64,000 nucleotides of DNA from Aurantiacibacter sediminis (GCF_016019885.1 NZ_JAEANY010000001.1:496001-560000), one strand, 5' to 3'; shown: positions 26,584-35,545, counted from the first letter of the stretch. Program-made: numbers and translations. The notes: generated from the letters alone by a model not told the origin.

Positions 26584-28494
26584 ATGGAATCACAGGCGCT
26601 CACAATTGCCATTATCGGCGTTTTAGGCATTGGTGCACAATGGGTGGCTTGGCGAACTGGCTGGCCTGCGATCGTCTTGATGCTGGCCGCCGGCTTCATC
26701 GCCGGGCCCATTTTTGGCTATTTCGGCTTCCGCCTGCTCGATCCCGTCGGCGCTTTCGGTGATCTGCTCGAGCCCATGGTAGCCATCGGTGTTGCGCTGA
26801 TCCTCTTTGAAGGCGGGCTGAGCCTCGATTTTCGCGAACTCAAGAAATACGGCAGCGGTGTCGGGCGACTTGTCTTTGTCGGTGCTCCGGTCGGTTGGCT
26901 GATTGGCTCGCTTGCGGCCTATTACATCGCCGGACTCGTATGGCCGGTCGCGATCCTGTTCGCGGGCATCCTCATTGTGACCGGACCCACGGTGGTTATC
27001 CCGCTGCTGCGCCAATCGGCCGTGCAGCAACGCCCCGCCGCGCTGCTGAAATGGGAAGCCATCGTCAACGATCCCATCGGCGCGCTGTGCGCCGTCATTG
27101 CGTACGAATATTTCCGCGTCACCGTGCGCGATGGCGGGACGGCTTTTGAAGTCGTGCCCTGGATTGCTGGCGCAGCGCTCGCGTCCGGCATTATTGGTTG
27201 GGCCGCGGCAAAGGTCATCGCCTGGAGCTTCCCGCGCGGCTACGTGCCCGAATATCTGAAAGTGCCTGTGCTTCTCGTCGCCGTGGTCGGCGTATTCGTG
27301 CTGTGCAACGCAATCGAGCATGAAGCAGGTCTCGTCGCAGTGACGGTGATGGGCATCGCGCTTGCGAACATGCATGTGTCCAGCCTGCGCAGCATCCACC
27401 CGTTCAAGCAGAACATCGCGGTGCTGCTGGTGTCGGGTATTTTCATCCTGCTTTCAGCCTCGCTCGACCTGACCGAGCTGACTTATCTCAATCCGCTCAC
27501 ACCGTCCGGCTTCAGGCTTTACATGTTCCTGCTCGCGCTCCTGTTTCTGGTACGCCCGCTCACCATTCTCATCTCGCTGCTCGGCAGTTCGGTCCCGTGG
27601 AACGAGCGGCTGTTCCTCGCCTGGATCGCGCCGCGCGGTATCGTGCTTGTAGCAATCAGCGGCCTCTTTGCGCTGCGGATGAGCGATCTGGGATATGGCG
27701 ACGGGTCGATCCTGATCGGGCTCAGCTTCGCCGTCGTGGTGGTGACTATCGTGGCACACGGATTCACGGTGAATATCGTTGCCAGATTGCTCGGCGTCAA
27801 AGGCGCGAGCCGACCGGGCGTCCTCATTGCAGGTGCCACGCCCTGGACAATTTCACTCGCAGAAAAGCTTCATGAACTCGATACCCCGGTAATGATCGTG
27901 GATCCTTCATGGCAGCGTCTGAAGCCCGCCCGCAGCCGCGGCTTGCCCACCTATCACGGGGAAATCCTGAATGAGGCGACCGAGCATAATCTCGACCTAA
28001 CGCCCTTCCAGTCGCTGGTCGCCGCAACCGACAATGAAGCATACAATGCACTCGTTTGCGCGGAATTCGCGCCCGAAATCGGTACCGACAAGGTCTATCA
28101 ATTGGGCGAAGGCGCCGATGAGGACGATCACCGCGCCATCCCGGCGAGCTTGCGGGGGCGCGCGCTCTTCGCATCGGGGTGGGGCGTGGATGAAGTGCAG
28201 CAGCGCCAGAGCGAGGGCTGGGTATTCCGCTACACAAAACTGTCCGAGCAGTTCAATCTGGAAGATGCGCTCAATACCCTGCCCGAGTCTGCCGATATGC
28301 TGATGCTGATGAAGCCCAATGGCGAGCTCGTTTTCTTCACCCATGCCGCCGCGCCGGAACCGCAGCCGGGAGATTCGATCATCTCCTTCACTCCGCCGCG
28401 GGAGAAAAGCGAAGAGCGCATTGCTAAAAAGACCACGAAGAAAATCGAACAGGCGGCAAAGCGTGATAATGATCCAGACCCGCAGCCAGCCTGA
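26584..28494 (+). CDS. Cation:proton antiporter (CPA1 type) with cytosolic nucleotide-binding-like tail
   Basis: 636 residues. About twelve membrane helices (residues 5-400) include GPTVVIPLLRQSA and the conserved VNDPIGALCAVIAYEY carrying the paired acid residue of Na+/H+ exchangers. The soluble tail (about 410-600) begins PGVLIAGATPWTISLAEKLH, resembling a TrkA-N/RCK regulatory domain, and ends in a Lys-rich helix (KKTTKKIEQAAKR). Exports Na+ or K+ in exchange for protons at the inner membrane. An ATGGAATC start gives the family's normal N-terminus. Confidence 0.9.
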   Translation: MESQALTIAIIGVLGIGAQWVAWRTGWPAIVLMLAAGFIAGPIFGYFGFRLLDPVGAFGDLLEPMVAIGVALILFEGGLSLDFRELKKYGSGVGRLVFVGAPVGWLIGSLAAYYIAGLVWPVAILFAGILIVTGPTVVIPLLRQSAVQQRPAALLKWEAIVNDPIGALCAVIAYEYFRVTVRDGGTAFEVVPWIAGAALASGIIGWAAAKVIAWSFPRGYVPEYLKVPVLLVAVVGVFVLCNAIEHEAGLVAVTVMGIALANMHVSSLRSIHPFKQNIAVLLVSGIFILLSASLDLTELTYLNPLTPSGFRLYMFLLALLFLVRPLTILISLLGSSVPWNERLFLAWIAPRGIVLVAISGLFALRMSDLGYGDGSILIGLSFAVVVVTIVAHGFTVNIVARLLGVKGASRPGVLIAGATPWTISLAEKLHELDTPVMIVDPSWQRLKPARSRGLPTYHGEILNEATEHNLDLTPFQSLVAATDNEAYNALVCAEFAPEIGTDKVYQLGEGADEDDHRAIPASLRGRALFASGWGVDEVQQRQSEGWVFRYTKLSEQFNLEDALNTLPESADMLMLMKPNGELVFFTHAAAPEPQPGDSIISFTPPREKSEERIAKKTTKKIEQAAKRDNDPDPQPA

Positions 28495-28524
28495 TACGCC
28501 AGAATGATGATACGGATATCGATC

Positions 28525-29178
28525 ATGACTTTCCGCACCGCCCGACCTCTGACCTCCGCATTGGCGCTCACGCTGGGCGCGCTGGCACTATCCGCCTGCG
28601 AAGTGCGCCGCGACGGGGCAGAAGGGGATCCGGCGGCGGAGCCCAGCGCAGAGCCCGATGCGAGCGAGGGCACTGCCGCTGGAACGCCGACACAGACACC
28701 TACGCCGACACAAACCGCCTCCATCATTCGCGAAGACCTGGCGACGGAAGCGCCTGAGGTGGCAGAGCCGGCTGAGCCAATCAGCGTCATCATTCCGATG
28801 CCAGACGGCGCGGAAGTAAACGCCGCTGCACAGCGCGTTCTGGTGAATGTCCTCTCCAGCGATGCGATGGACGAAAACTGGCCGATCACGTTGAGCGGGC
28901 ATACCGATTCTTCGGGCAATGATCAGGCGAATCTGCGCGCCTCGCGCGCCCGCGCCGAAGCAGTGGCGGCCTGGCTCGTCGAATATGGCGTAGAGGATGA
29001 TCGGATTGAAGTGATCGCGTTCGGGGAGCAGAACCCCGTCGCGCCCAACGCGCTGCCGGATGGCACCGAAAATGAGCGGGGCCGCCAGCGCAATCGCCGT
29101 GTCGAGCTTCGTATTGCGCCCCCGGCAAGGCCGAATGCCAGCTCCACGCCGCGACCGGCGCGAACGCCTGCCAACTGA
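28525..29178 (+). CDS. OmpA-family lipoprotein
   Basis: About 217 residues from ATG 28525 (two ATGs at 28504 and 28507 are also in frame). Signal sequence with lipobox LSAC near residue 28, a Thr/Pro/Glu/Ala-rich linker (about 35-80), then an OmpA-like peptidoglycan-binding domain: SGHTDSSGNDQANLRASRAR and NERGRQRNRRVELRI are hallmark blocks. Likely outer-membrane lipoprotein tethered to peptidoglycan. It follows the antiporter gene by nine bases. Confidence 0.88.
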   Translation: MTFRTARPLTSALALTLGALALSACEVRRDGAEGDPAAEPSAEPDASEGTAAGTPTQTPTPTQTASIIREDLATEAPEVAEPAEPISVIIPMPDGAEVNAAAQRVLVNVLSSDAMDENWPITLSGHTDSSGNDQANLRASRARAEAVAAWLVEYGVEDDRIEVIAFGEQNPVAPNALPDGTENERGRQRNRRVELRIAPPARPNASSTPRPARTPAN

Positions 29179-29246
29179 TTTTGTCGCTTGACGTGAGGCC
29201 TGCACAGGTGGCAATCGGCCCTCCGACCTGACCGGTCTTATCGGGC

Positions 29247-29320
29247 GCGGGTATAGCATAGTGGTAATGCTCCAGCCTTCCAAGCTGGCTAGAGGGGTTC
29301 GATTCCCCTTACCCGCTCCA
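29247..29320 (+). tRNA. tRNA-Gly (anticodon TCC)
   Basis: 74-base cloverleaf: acceptor GCGGGTA/TACCCGC, D arm around AGTGGTAA, anticodon stem CCAGC/GCTGG with loop CTTCCAA giving TCC, T arm AGGGG/CCCCT with GGTTCGATT type loop, discriminator T and encoded CCA. Reads GGA and GGG. A TTGACG -35-like hexamer lies at 29188, but no good -10 follows. The CCA end is the first part of the trailer hairpin. Confidence 0.96.
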
Positions 29321-29352
29321 AATTTTCGCTGGAAATTTGGTTGTTGGTCTTT
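29318..29352 (+). terminator. Trailer hairpin of tRNA-Gly, likely intrinsic terminator
   Basis: Perfect 8-bp stem CCAAATTT (29318-29325) with AAATTTGG (29333-29340), seven-base loop, then TTGTTGGTCTTT. The stem's first three bases are the tRNA CCA end. This matches the tRNA-Thr trailer in design though not in stem sequence. Confidence 0.65.
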
Positions 29353-29353
29353 C

Positions 29354-29381
29354 GCACCGACATCCGTCGGCGCGTCCTCGG
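29354..29381 (+). repeat. CATCCG hairpin unit, copy B1
   Basis: Stem GCACCGA, loop CATCCG, stem TCGGCGC (6 of 7 pairs), tail GTCCTCGG. It lies 33 bases after tRNA-Gly and is followed after 16 bases by unit B2 in the same direction. Confidence 0.8.
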
Positions 29382-29397
29382 AAATTGTTTGCCTCGT

Positions 29398-29425
29398 GCG
29401 GCCACATCCGTGGCCGCGTCCTCGG
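29398..29425 (+). repeat. CATCCG hairpin unit, copy B2
   Basis: Stem GCGGCCA, loop CATCCG, stem TGGCCGC (7 of 7 pairs), tail GTCCTCGG. As with unit A1, the tail overlaps the first bases of the neighbouring 245-bp repeat, fixing the unit as the left border of the repeat at both loci. Confidence 0.8.
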
Positions 29426-29660
29426 CGCTGTTCGCTTCGCGGGGACTTCGTTCCCGCTGCGCGGCACCTGCGGGCTTCGCGGTTGCTCGCTGTCGCTGAG
29501 CTGCGCTCAGCGATTCTCGCGCTTCAGCCGGGAAGTGTCGCGGAGCACGGGCCATCGGCCCGCAAGCGCGAACGCGCGTCCGCAGCCGCCCCGCAGCGGA
29601 GCGGAGGGATTTAGGCGAGGATAGCCTGAGGGAGCGGATGCGACCGCCGGCGCATGAGGC
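29416..29660 (+). repeat. 245-bp repeat behind tRNA-Gly, copy B
   Basis: Second copy of the element at 13284-13528, same orientation relative to its tRNA, same length, seven substitutions. It begins 95 bases after the tRNA, the extra distance being filled by unit B1. No inverted unit follows on its right side here, unlike copy A. No convincing gene lies inside. Confidence 0.88.
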
Positions 29661-29675
29661 TTAAGAATTTACCGA

Positions 29676-31157
29676 TCATGAAGAGAGAGTTACCCTCAGC
29701 CTGCCGCTGCCTTCTACCTCAACGGGCAAAAACAGCCCGGCACCGGTCGCCCGGACACGGCCGTGGCGCACTTCGTCGATCGTGAGATTGAGCGTCACGC
29801 CATCTGTCTGCAGCTCGCTTACTGCTTCGCGCGCATCGGCGATGATGCGATCATAGTCGCGGGTAAAGTCGCCCACGAGCGCCGCCTCTATTTTGCTGCG
29901 CACCTGTTCATCGGCAAAAAGGGCGATCAGCAAATCCACTGTATTGCGATCGGTATCGCCATGGATGGTGAGATTGCGGATGGAGATGACCGCACTGTTC
30001 GCTGCATTGTAAGGCTCACCCGTCAGCCAGATCTGCCCTTGGGCTTCGCCATAGCGCGCGGCCACGCCTTCGCGCGGTGTCACGCTGGCATTGATGCCGA
30101 CAGCGATCCTGCGATCCTGCGTGGCGTAAATCTCGACATCGCTGAATGCCGCATCAACCACGCCGATCCGCGGCAGGGTGATACCGCCTTCTGCGAATTC
30201 GCCCAGCTCGCGCAGCAGCACCGGCTCCAACTGCGCGTAATCGACGATCACGGGTACTGCGACCAGGACGCCATCGCCGGTAAAGTCGCGCGCCATGGCT
30301 GGCAGCGGGCCGGGCCGCACTGGATCGGGCCGCTCGCCGATCATGGTCTCGGTGCGCGCTTCCAATGCGATATTTACGCTCAGGGACCGCCCCTGCACAT
30401 CATAACCGGTCACACCAAGTCGCTGCGGGGTGATGCGCAACCATGCAGGTGGATTCTCAGCGTTGAGCGAAACGGTGGTGAAGCCTTTCTGCCAAGCATC
30501 CTCCACAAGGGGCCGTGCAGAGATTCGCGCAAATGTGCGTTCCAACTCGCGCTCGATATCGCGAATGACGGTGTCGAGCTCTTCATCGACCCGCTCAGTA
30601 AAATTGATGCGCTGGCCGAGGAAATCGATGCCCGGCTCCTCGCTCCACGAATAATCGAGGTCGAGATCGGCGCGCATGCCCCAATTGTCCGTCATCGAAA
30701 GGCGCGCATTGATGATAACATCGGCCGAAGCATCGGCGGTCTCACCGCTGATGATATCGCCGATATCCTCTGCGCGCAGCGTGGCATTGACGGGTACGCG
30801 GATGGTCAGCCGGTTGCCGCTGCCTGTCAGGCGGATGCGGCCGCGGTTCGCCTCTCCGATGATCGTACAGGCGATATTGGGAGTGACGTTGAATCCCAGC
30901 CCGAGTGGGTTGACGCGGGTGGCGGGAATGCAATCGCTGCGCCGTTCATTCATTCGCCACAGACGGCGCGGAGTGCGGGCTTCGAGCGCGCGTTGCACCT
31001 CATCGAGCGAGATTTGCAGCGGCACTTGCATTGTCGATGTCTGATTGCCGAGCACCGGCTGGTCTTCGACACGGGGCGGCGGTTCGACTTCGATATCATT
31101 GCTGCACGCCGCAAGCAGCGTGGCTGCGAGCAGAGTCAGGATCGTGCCCCACCGCAT
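29676..31157 (-). CDS. DUF4403 family lipoprotein
   Basis: 493 residues with signal peptide and lipobox LLAAC (Cys at about 18). The remainder is a long beta-rich domain matching the DUF4403 pattern as I know it: repeated SLDEVQRALE, ITPQRLGVTGYDVQGRSL and a closing VRHGRVRATGAGLFLPVEVEG. The fold is thought to be related to lipid-binding BPI/TULIP-like proteins, which would fit an envelope lipid role, but this is not shown. It follows panC by two bases on the same strand. Confidence 0.78.
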   Translation of the reverse strand: MRWGTILTLLAATLLAACSNDIEVEPPPRVEDQPVLGNQTSTMQVPLQISLDEVQRALEARTPRRLWRMNERRSDCIPATRVNPLGLGFNVTPNIACTIIGEANRGRIRLTGSGNRLTIRVPVNATLRAEDIGDIISGETADASADVIINARLSMTDNWGMRADLDLDYSWSEEPGIDFLGQRINFTERVDEELDTVIRDIERELERTFARISARPLVEDAWQKGFTTVSLNAENPPAWLRITPQRLGVTGYDVQGRSLSVNIALEARTETMIGERPDPVRPGPLPAMARDFTGDGVLVAVPVIVDYAQLEPVLLRELGEFAEGGITLPRIGVVDAAFSDVEIYATQDRRIAVGINASVTPREGVAARYGEAQGQIWLTGEPYNAANSAVISIRNLTIHGDTDRNTVDLLIALFADEQVRSKIEAALVGDFTRDYDRIIADAREAVSELQTDGVTLNLTIDEVRHGRVRATGAGLFLPVEVEGSGRLRVTLSS

Positions 31158-31159
31158 GC

Positions 31160-32008
31160 TCAGGCGACCGCCATATTATCGATCAGCCGCGGCTTGCCGA
31201 TCCGCGCGGCGACGAAGAGGCGCGCGTTGCCATTGTCCTCATCCAGCAGTGCGACGCTGTCCGCATCGCGCAGCTCGGTATAATCTATGGATGCGAAGCC
31301 TGCGCCGAGGAGCTCGTCTTCCAGCATGCCGAGGGTGGGGGTGACTTCCTGCCCGTCGAGAATGCGAGCAATCGCTTCTTTCATTGCGCGCGGCAGAGTG
31401 GCGGCTGCTTCGCGCTCTTCGGGCGACAGATACGCATTACGACTGCTCATCGCCAAACCGTCTGCCTCGCGCACCGTGGGCACGCCGTGGATGGCATCGA
31501 CCTGCGGGAAGGACAGGTCGAGATCGCGTGCCATCCGGCGGATGACCGCGAGTTGCTGCCAGTCCTTCTCGCCGAAAAAGGCCATGTCCGGTCGCACCTG
31601 ATTGAACAGCTTGCACACCACGGTCGCAACCCCGTCGAAATGTCCGGGACGATCCGCACCGCACAGGCCAGCACTGACGCCGGAAACCGAAATGTTCGTC
31701 GAATATCCGTCCGGATACATCGCCTCCACGCCCGGGTGCCACAGTAGCGCGACGCCTTCGCCTTCCAGTTTTGCAGAATCTTCAGCCAGTTGGCGCGGAT
31801 ATGCGTCGAGATCCTCATTCGGGCCGAACTGGCGCGGATTGACGAAGATCGAGGCGACGACGTGATCGGCATGTTTCGCCGCTTCGCGCATCAGGGTCAG
31901 GTGGCCATCGTGCAGCGCCCCCATCGTGGGAACCAAGGCCACGCTTCCTGAGCCACGCAATTCATCCACAGCTTCGCGAAGATTAACAATTGTAGTGACG
32001 GTTTGCAT
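31160..32008 (-). CDS. panC: Pantothenate synthetase
   Basis: Joins pantoate and beta-alanine with ATP to make pantothenate for coenzyme A. 282 residues. Motifs: VPTMGALHDGHLTLMREA (27-44, ATP-binding HxGH), SIFVNPRQFGPNEDLDAYPR, FGEKDWQQLAVIRRM and the KMSKS-like MSSRNAYLSPEER. panB is not adjacent. Divergent from mipZ. Confidence 0.95.
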   Translation of the reverse strand: MQTVTTIVNLREAVDELRGSGSVALVPTMGALHDGHLTLMREAAKHADHVVASIFVNPRQFGPNEDLDAYPRQLAEDSAKLEGEGVALLWHPGVEAMYPDGYSTNISVSGVSAGLCGADRPGHFDGVATVVCKLFNQVRPDMAFFGEKDWQQLAVIRRMARDLDLSFPQVDAIHGVPTVREADGLAMSSRNAYLSPEEREAAATLPRAMKEAIARILDGQEVTPTLGMLEDELLGAGFASIDYTELRDADSVALLDEDNGNARLFVAARIGKPRLIDNMAVA

Positions 32009-32078
32009 GGGTGCATGCCTTGGCTGTAGTGTTTGACGCGCACGCTAGACGCGCATCGCCATGAGAGAAAGAGCCGAC

Positions 32079-32915
32079 GTGACTACCCCCCATCGCATTG
32101 TCTTTGCCAATGAAAAGGGCGGAACAGGCAAATCGACCACCGCTGTCCATGTGGCCGTGGCGCTCGCCTATCAGGGCGCGAAGGTCGCGGCGCTCGATCT
32201 CGATACGCGGCAGGCGACTTTCTTTCGTTATTGCGAGAACCGTGCCGATACGCAAAAGCGCCGCAATACGCAGCTGCCGGGGCCGGTATTCGATCGCTGC
32301 CATGGCGACACGATCGAGGCGCTGGAAGAAGAGGCGGCGCGGATCGGCGAGGGCGCGGATTTCATCGTCTTCGACACGCCCGGGCGCGATGATCCCTTTG
32401 CTCGCCATGTCGCCGCGAGTGCAGATACGCTGGTTACGCCGATGAATGACAGTTTCGTCGATTTCGACCTGATCGGACAAGTCGATGCCGAGACGTTCAA
32501 GGTTCGCAAATTGTCCTTCTATGCCGAGCTGATCTGGGAAGCGCGGATCAAGCGCAGCCGCGCGCAGATCGACCAAAACAAGCGGGAGATGGACTGGGTC
32601 GTGGTGCGCAACCGCACCGGCTATGCCGATGCGCGGAACCAGCGGCGTATCGATCAGGCGCTGACCGAGCTGTCCAAGCGAGTCGGTTTCCGCCCGGTGC
32701 AGGGCATGAGCGAGCGCGTCATATATCGCGAACTGTTTCCGAGCGGGCTGACCTTGCTAGACAAGGGCCATCTGGGTGAGCTCGGCACCAGCCATCTCGT
32801 CGCCCGGCAGGAATTGCGCAATCTTGTGCAGAATTTGCGCTTGCCGATGCCGGGAAAGCCTGAAGCGGGCGAGCCGGTGCGACCCGTTACCAAGCCTGTA
32901 AAAGAGCCCGCCTGA
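32079..32915 (+). CDS. mipZ: MipZ, ParA-like ATPase positioning the division plane
   Basis: P-loop ATPase that forms a gradient from the poles with ParB and inhibits FtsZ near them. About 278 residues from GTG 32079, preceded by AGAAAGAG; ATG 32061 is an alternative. The deviant Walker A is NEKGGTGKSTTAVHVA (11-26), followed by ALDLDTRQATF and FIVFDTPGRDD. IGQVDAETFKVRKLSFYAEL and the MSERVIYRELFPSGLTLLD block are MipZ-specific rather than generic ParA. A J-domain gene follows after one base. Confidence 0.92.
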   Translation: MTTPHRIVFANEKGGTGKSTTAVHVAVALAYQGAKVAALDLDTRQATFFRYCENRADTQKRRNTQLPGPVFDRCHGDTIEALEEEAARIGEGADFIVFDTPGRDDPFARHVAASADTLVTPMNDSFVDFDLIGQVDAETFKVRKLSFYAELIWEARIKRSRAQIDQNKREMDWVVVRNRTGYADARNQRRIDQALTELSKRVGFRPVQGMSERVIYRELFPSGLTLLDKGHLGELGTSHLVARQELRNLVQNLRLPMPGKPEAGEPVRPVTKPVKEPA

Positions 32916-32916
32916 G

Positions 32917-33201
32917 ATGATGCGCCTGATCGTCCTTATCGGGGTGGGGCTGCTCGCCTATCGCTGGATCGTCGGGCGATGGCCGTGGCAACCGAAGATT
33001 TCGACACGCAATCAGGCGATCTTCCGCGCCCGCCGCCTGCTCGGTATCGAAGCTGGGGCCAATCGCGCCGATATCATGGCCGCGCACAAGCGTCTGATCG
33101 CCATGGTCCACCCGGATCGCGGCGGCTCCAACGATCAGGTCCATGAAGCGAATGCCGCGCGGGATTTGCTGCTGGATGAGTTGCCCCACGAAGTGCGCTA
33201 A
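32917..33201 (+). CDS. Membrane-anchored mini J-domain protein
   Basis: 94 residues: one N-terminal membrane helix (about 3-20), a short basic linker, then a compact J domain with the HPD triad at 65-67 (IAMVHPDRGGSND). The layout resembles Tim14/Pam18-type J proteins, which stimulate a DnaK/Hsp70 ATPase at a membrane. It begins one base after the mipZ stop and precedes the hexose-phosphate mutase gene; this trio suggests a shared transcript. The client is unknown. Confidence 0.87.
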   Translation: MMRLIVLIGVGLLAYRWIVGRWPWQPKISTRNQAIFRARRLLGIEAGANRADIMAAHKRLIAMVHPDRGGSNDQVHEANAARDLLLDELPHEVR

Positions 33202-33234
33202 GCTACCGCAGAGCCAACGAAAGGTTCTGCATCC

Positions 33235-34662
33235 ATGTCTCACAATTTCCACCCGACATCGCTGCGCGAATATGACATTCGCGGGATTATCGGCGAAACG
33301 CTTGGCCCCGACGATGCGCGCGCAATCGGCCGCGGTTTCGGCACGCTGCTGGTCCGCGACATTGGTGATGCGCGCCGCCCGATGGTGGCTGTGGGCTATG
33401 ATGGCCGCGTCAGCTCGCCGATCCTCGAACACGCGCTGGTGGAAGGGCTGACATCGAGTGGCTGCGACGTGCGCTGCATCGGCATGGGCGCAACGCCAAT
33501 GCTCTATTACGCGGAAGCCTCAGCCAAAGAGGCAGACGGCGGCATTCAGATAACTGGCAGCCACAATCCCGCCAATTACAATGGCTTCAAGATGGTATTT
33601 CGGGGCCGCCCGTTCTTCGGGACGGACATCCAGCGGCTCGGCGAAATGGCTGCTGCCGGCGATTGGGTCGATGGCGCAGGAAGGGTCGAGAAAGTCGAGA
33701 TCCTCGATGAGTATGTCGACAATATGCTCGGCGCGCTTGCCGGTATCGACACTGCCGCGCTCGAAGGCCTCACCGTCGCCTGGGACGCGGGCAATGGCGC
33801 CGCCGGACCGGCTTTGGAGAAGCTCGCCGCCAAGCTGCCGGGCACGCATCACCTGCTGTTCACTGACGTCGACGGAAACTTTCCCAATCATCATCCTGAC
33901 CCCACTGTCGAGGCGAACCTTGCGGACCTGAAAGTCGTGGTTGCCGAGAAGTCCTGCGACTTCGGAATTGCCTTTGACGGCGATGGCGACCGGATCGGCG
34001 CGATCGACGGCGAAGGCCGCGTTATCTGGGGTGATCAACTACTGATGATTTACGCCGAGGACCTCCTCGGGAAACTACCTAATTCGACCATTATCGCCGA
34101 TGTGAAGGCCAGCCGCGCGCTGTTCGACCACGTCGAAAAGCACGGCGGCAAGCCACTTATGTGGAAAACCGGCCACTCGTTGATTAAATCCAAAATGAAG
34201 GAAACATCTTCTCCGCTGGCAGGCGAGATGAGCGGCCACGTCTTCTTCGCGGACGATTATTACGGTTTCGACGATGCGCTGTATGCCGGCATGCGCCTGC
34301 TCGCGGCATCGGCGCGGCTCGGTAAATCGGTGACGCAATTGCGCAGCGAAATGCCCGCGATGCTCAATACGCCGGAAATGCGCTTCCAGGTCGATGAGAG
34401 CCGCAAATTCGCCGCGATCGACGAAGTGACTGCGCGGATGACCGGTGACGATGTGCCCGAAGGTGTCGAGGTCAACGCCACCGATGGCGTGCGTGTCACG
34501 ACCGAAGACGGCTGGTGGTTGCTGCGCGCGTCCAACACTCAGGATGTTCTCGTCGCGCGGGCTGAAAGCGACACCGAAGCCGGGCTTGAGCGGCTGATGG
34601 GCCAGATCGACGAACAATTGGCGCTAAGCGGACTCGAACGCGGCGAAAGCGTGGGGCACTAG
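33235..34662 (+). CDS. Phosphomannomutase/phosphoglucomutase
   Basis: Alpha-D-phosphohexomutase, 475 residues, interconverting hexose 1- and 6-phosphates for polysaccharide or nucleotide-sugar synthesis. The phosphoserine loop is TGSHNP with Ser109, the metal site DGDGDR at 248-253, and the C-terminal phosphate-binding RASNTQDVLVARAES. This set fits the dual-specificity AlgC/PgmG group common in sphingomonads, where it feeds exopolysaccharide synthesis. Confidence 0.9.
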   Translation: MSHNFHPTSLREYDIRGIIGETLGPDDARAIGRGFGTLLVRDIGDARRPMVAVGYDGRVSSPILEHALVEGLTSSGCDVRCIGMGATPMLYYAEASAKEADGGIQITGSHNPANYNGFKMVFRGRPFFGTDIQRLGEMAAAGDWVDGAGRVEKVEILDEYVDNMLGALAGIDTAALEGLTVAWDAGNGAAGPALEKLAAKLPGTHHLLFTDVDGNFPNHHPDPTVEANLADLKVVVAEKSCDFGIAFDGDGDRIGAIDGEGRVIWGDQLLMIYAEDLLGKLPNSTIIADVKASRALFDHVEKHGGKPLMWKTGHSLIKSKMKETSSPLAGEMSGHVFFADDYYGFDDALYAGMRLLAASARLGKSVTQLRSEMPAMLNTPEMRFQVDESRKFAAIDEVTARMTGDDVPEGVEVNATDGVRVTTEDGWWLLRASNTQDVLVARAESDTEAGLERLMGQIDEQLALSGLERGESVGH

Positions 34663-34673
34663 AGGGCAAGATC

Positions 34674-35537
34674 ATGGCAAATGGACTACTTTCTGCGGGT
34701 GCTGCTCTGGCGCTGGCGTGTATCTGCGCGCCTGCTGCCGCGCAGGACGCCATGGAGGATGCCGCTGGAAACGCAGCGGACATGGATTGGGCCGACGCAG
34801 ACGCCATGGCATTCCCCATGGAAGTGATGACTCCCGAGCAGATGGCGCGTATTCCCTCCGCCACCCGCGTTGTGGAACTTCTGATTGCCGAGAACGGCAT
34901 GGCCAGTCTCACAGGCGGCGTTTTCGAAAATCTTTTCGGGGAAGTAGATCCCGAGGATTATGGCGAGATCAGCCCCATGAACGCGATTAACGAGGCGCTT
35001 TCATTCGGCTACTACAACGAGGAACTGCCACCTTCGAAGGCCGAGCGTGCACTGGCAATCCTGGACCCGCATTGGCGCGCGCGCCAGGAAGCCGAGCGTA
35101 CGGCTATGGTCAGCTATATGGAGCGGATGCGCGCCGCTACAGAACCGGCCATGCGTCAGGCGATGATAGAAATCTACGCCATGCGTTTTACCGAAGATCA
35201 GCTGCGCGAAATCGAAGCCTTCTTTGGTACCGAAGCGGGGCTGGTGTTGGCGCGCGAAGCGATGTCCATGTCTTCCGATCCGCGGGTTTACAATGCCATG
35301 ATGACATCTCCTTGGTTTGATGAGGAAGAAATGAGTGTGGAGTATGCCGTAATGGAGCGCCTGCGCGCAGAGCTTCCCGCGCGGCCGATCCATGCAGAGC
35401 TTTCAGAACGCGACCGAGGTCATCTCGCTGCCTTGCTAGGAGTGAGCGAGGCGCGGCTACAAGACATGATGGAAGCGCGCGAGGCATACGATGCTGCGAT
35501 AGCCAATGAAGAAGCAACGGGTGAAGCAAGCGAGTAG
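34674..35537 (+). CDS. Secreted DUF2059-type protein
   Basis: 287 residues with a cleavable signal peptide (about 1-22, ending AAAQD) and a mostly helical, acidic mature part. The segment EIYAMRFTEDQLREIEAFF followed by GTEAGLVLAREAM is the DUF2059 core near residues 165-200. Such proteins are periplasmic and of unknown function. It follows the mutase gene by 11 bases and precedes the Glu/Pro-repeat protein by eight, so all may be one operon. Confidence 0.75.
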   Translation: MANGLLSAGAALALACICAPAAAQDAMEDAAGNAADMDWADADAMAFPMEVMTPEQMARIPSATRVVELLIAENGMASLTGGVFENLFGEVDPEDYGEISPMNAINEALSFGYYNEELPPSKAERALAILDPHWRARQEAERTAMVSYMERMRAATEPAMRQAMIEIYAMRFTEDQLREIEAFFGTEAGLVLAREAMSMSSDPRVYNAMMTSPWFDEEEMSVEYAVMERLRAELPARPIHAELSERDRGHLAALLGVSEARLQDMMEAREAYDAAIANEEATGEASE

Positions 35538-35545
35538 CCGCGATC

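Noticed and set aside
13249-29614. Related open frames inside the two 245-bp repeats (both share the peptide AARHLRASRLLAVAELRS)
   Set aside because: The shared peptide follows from DNA identity alone. Frames are open on both strands because of high GC, and there is no ribosome site or family-like N-terminus.
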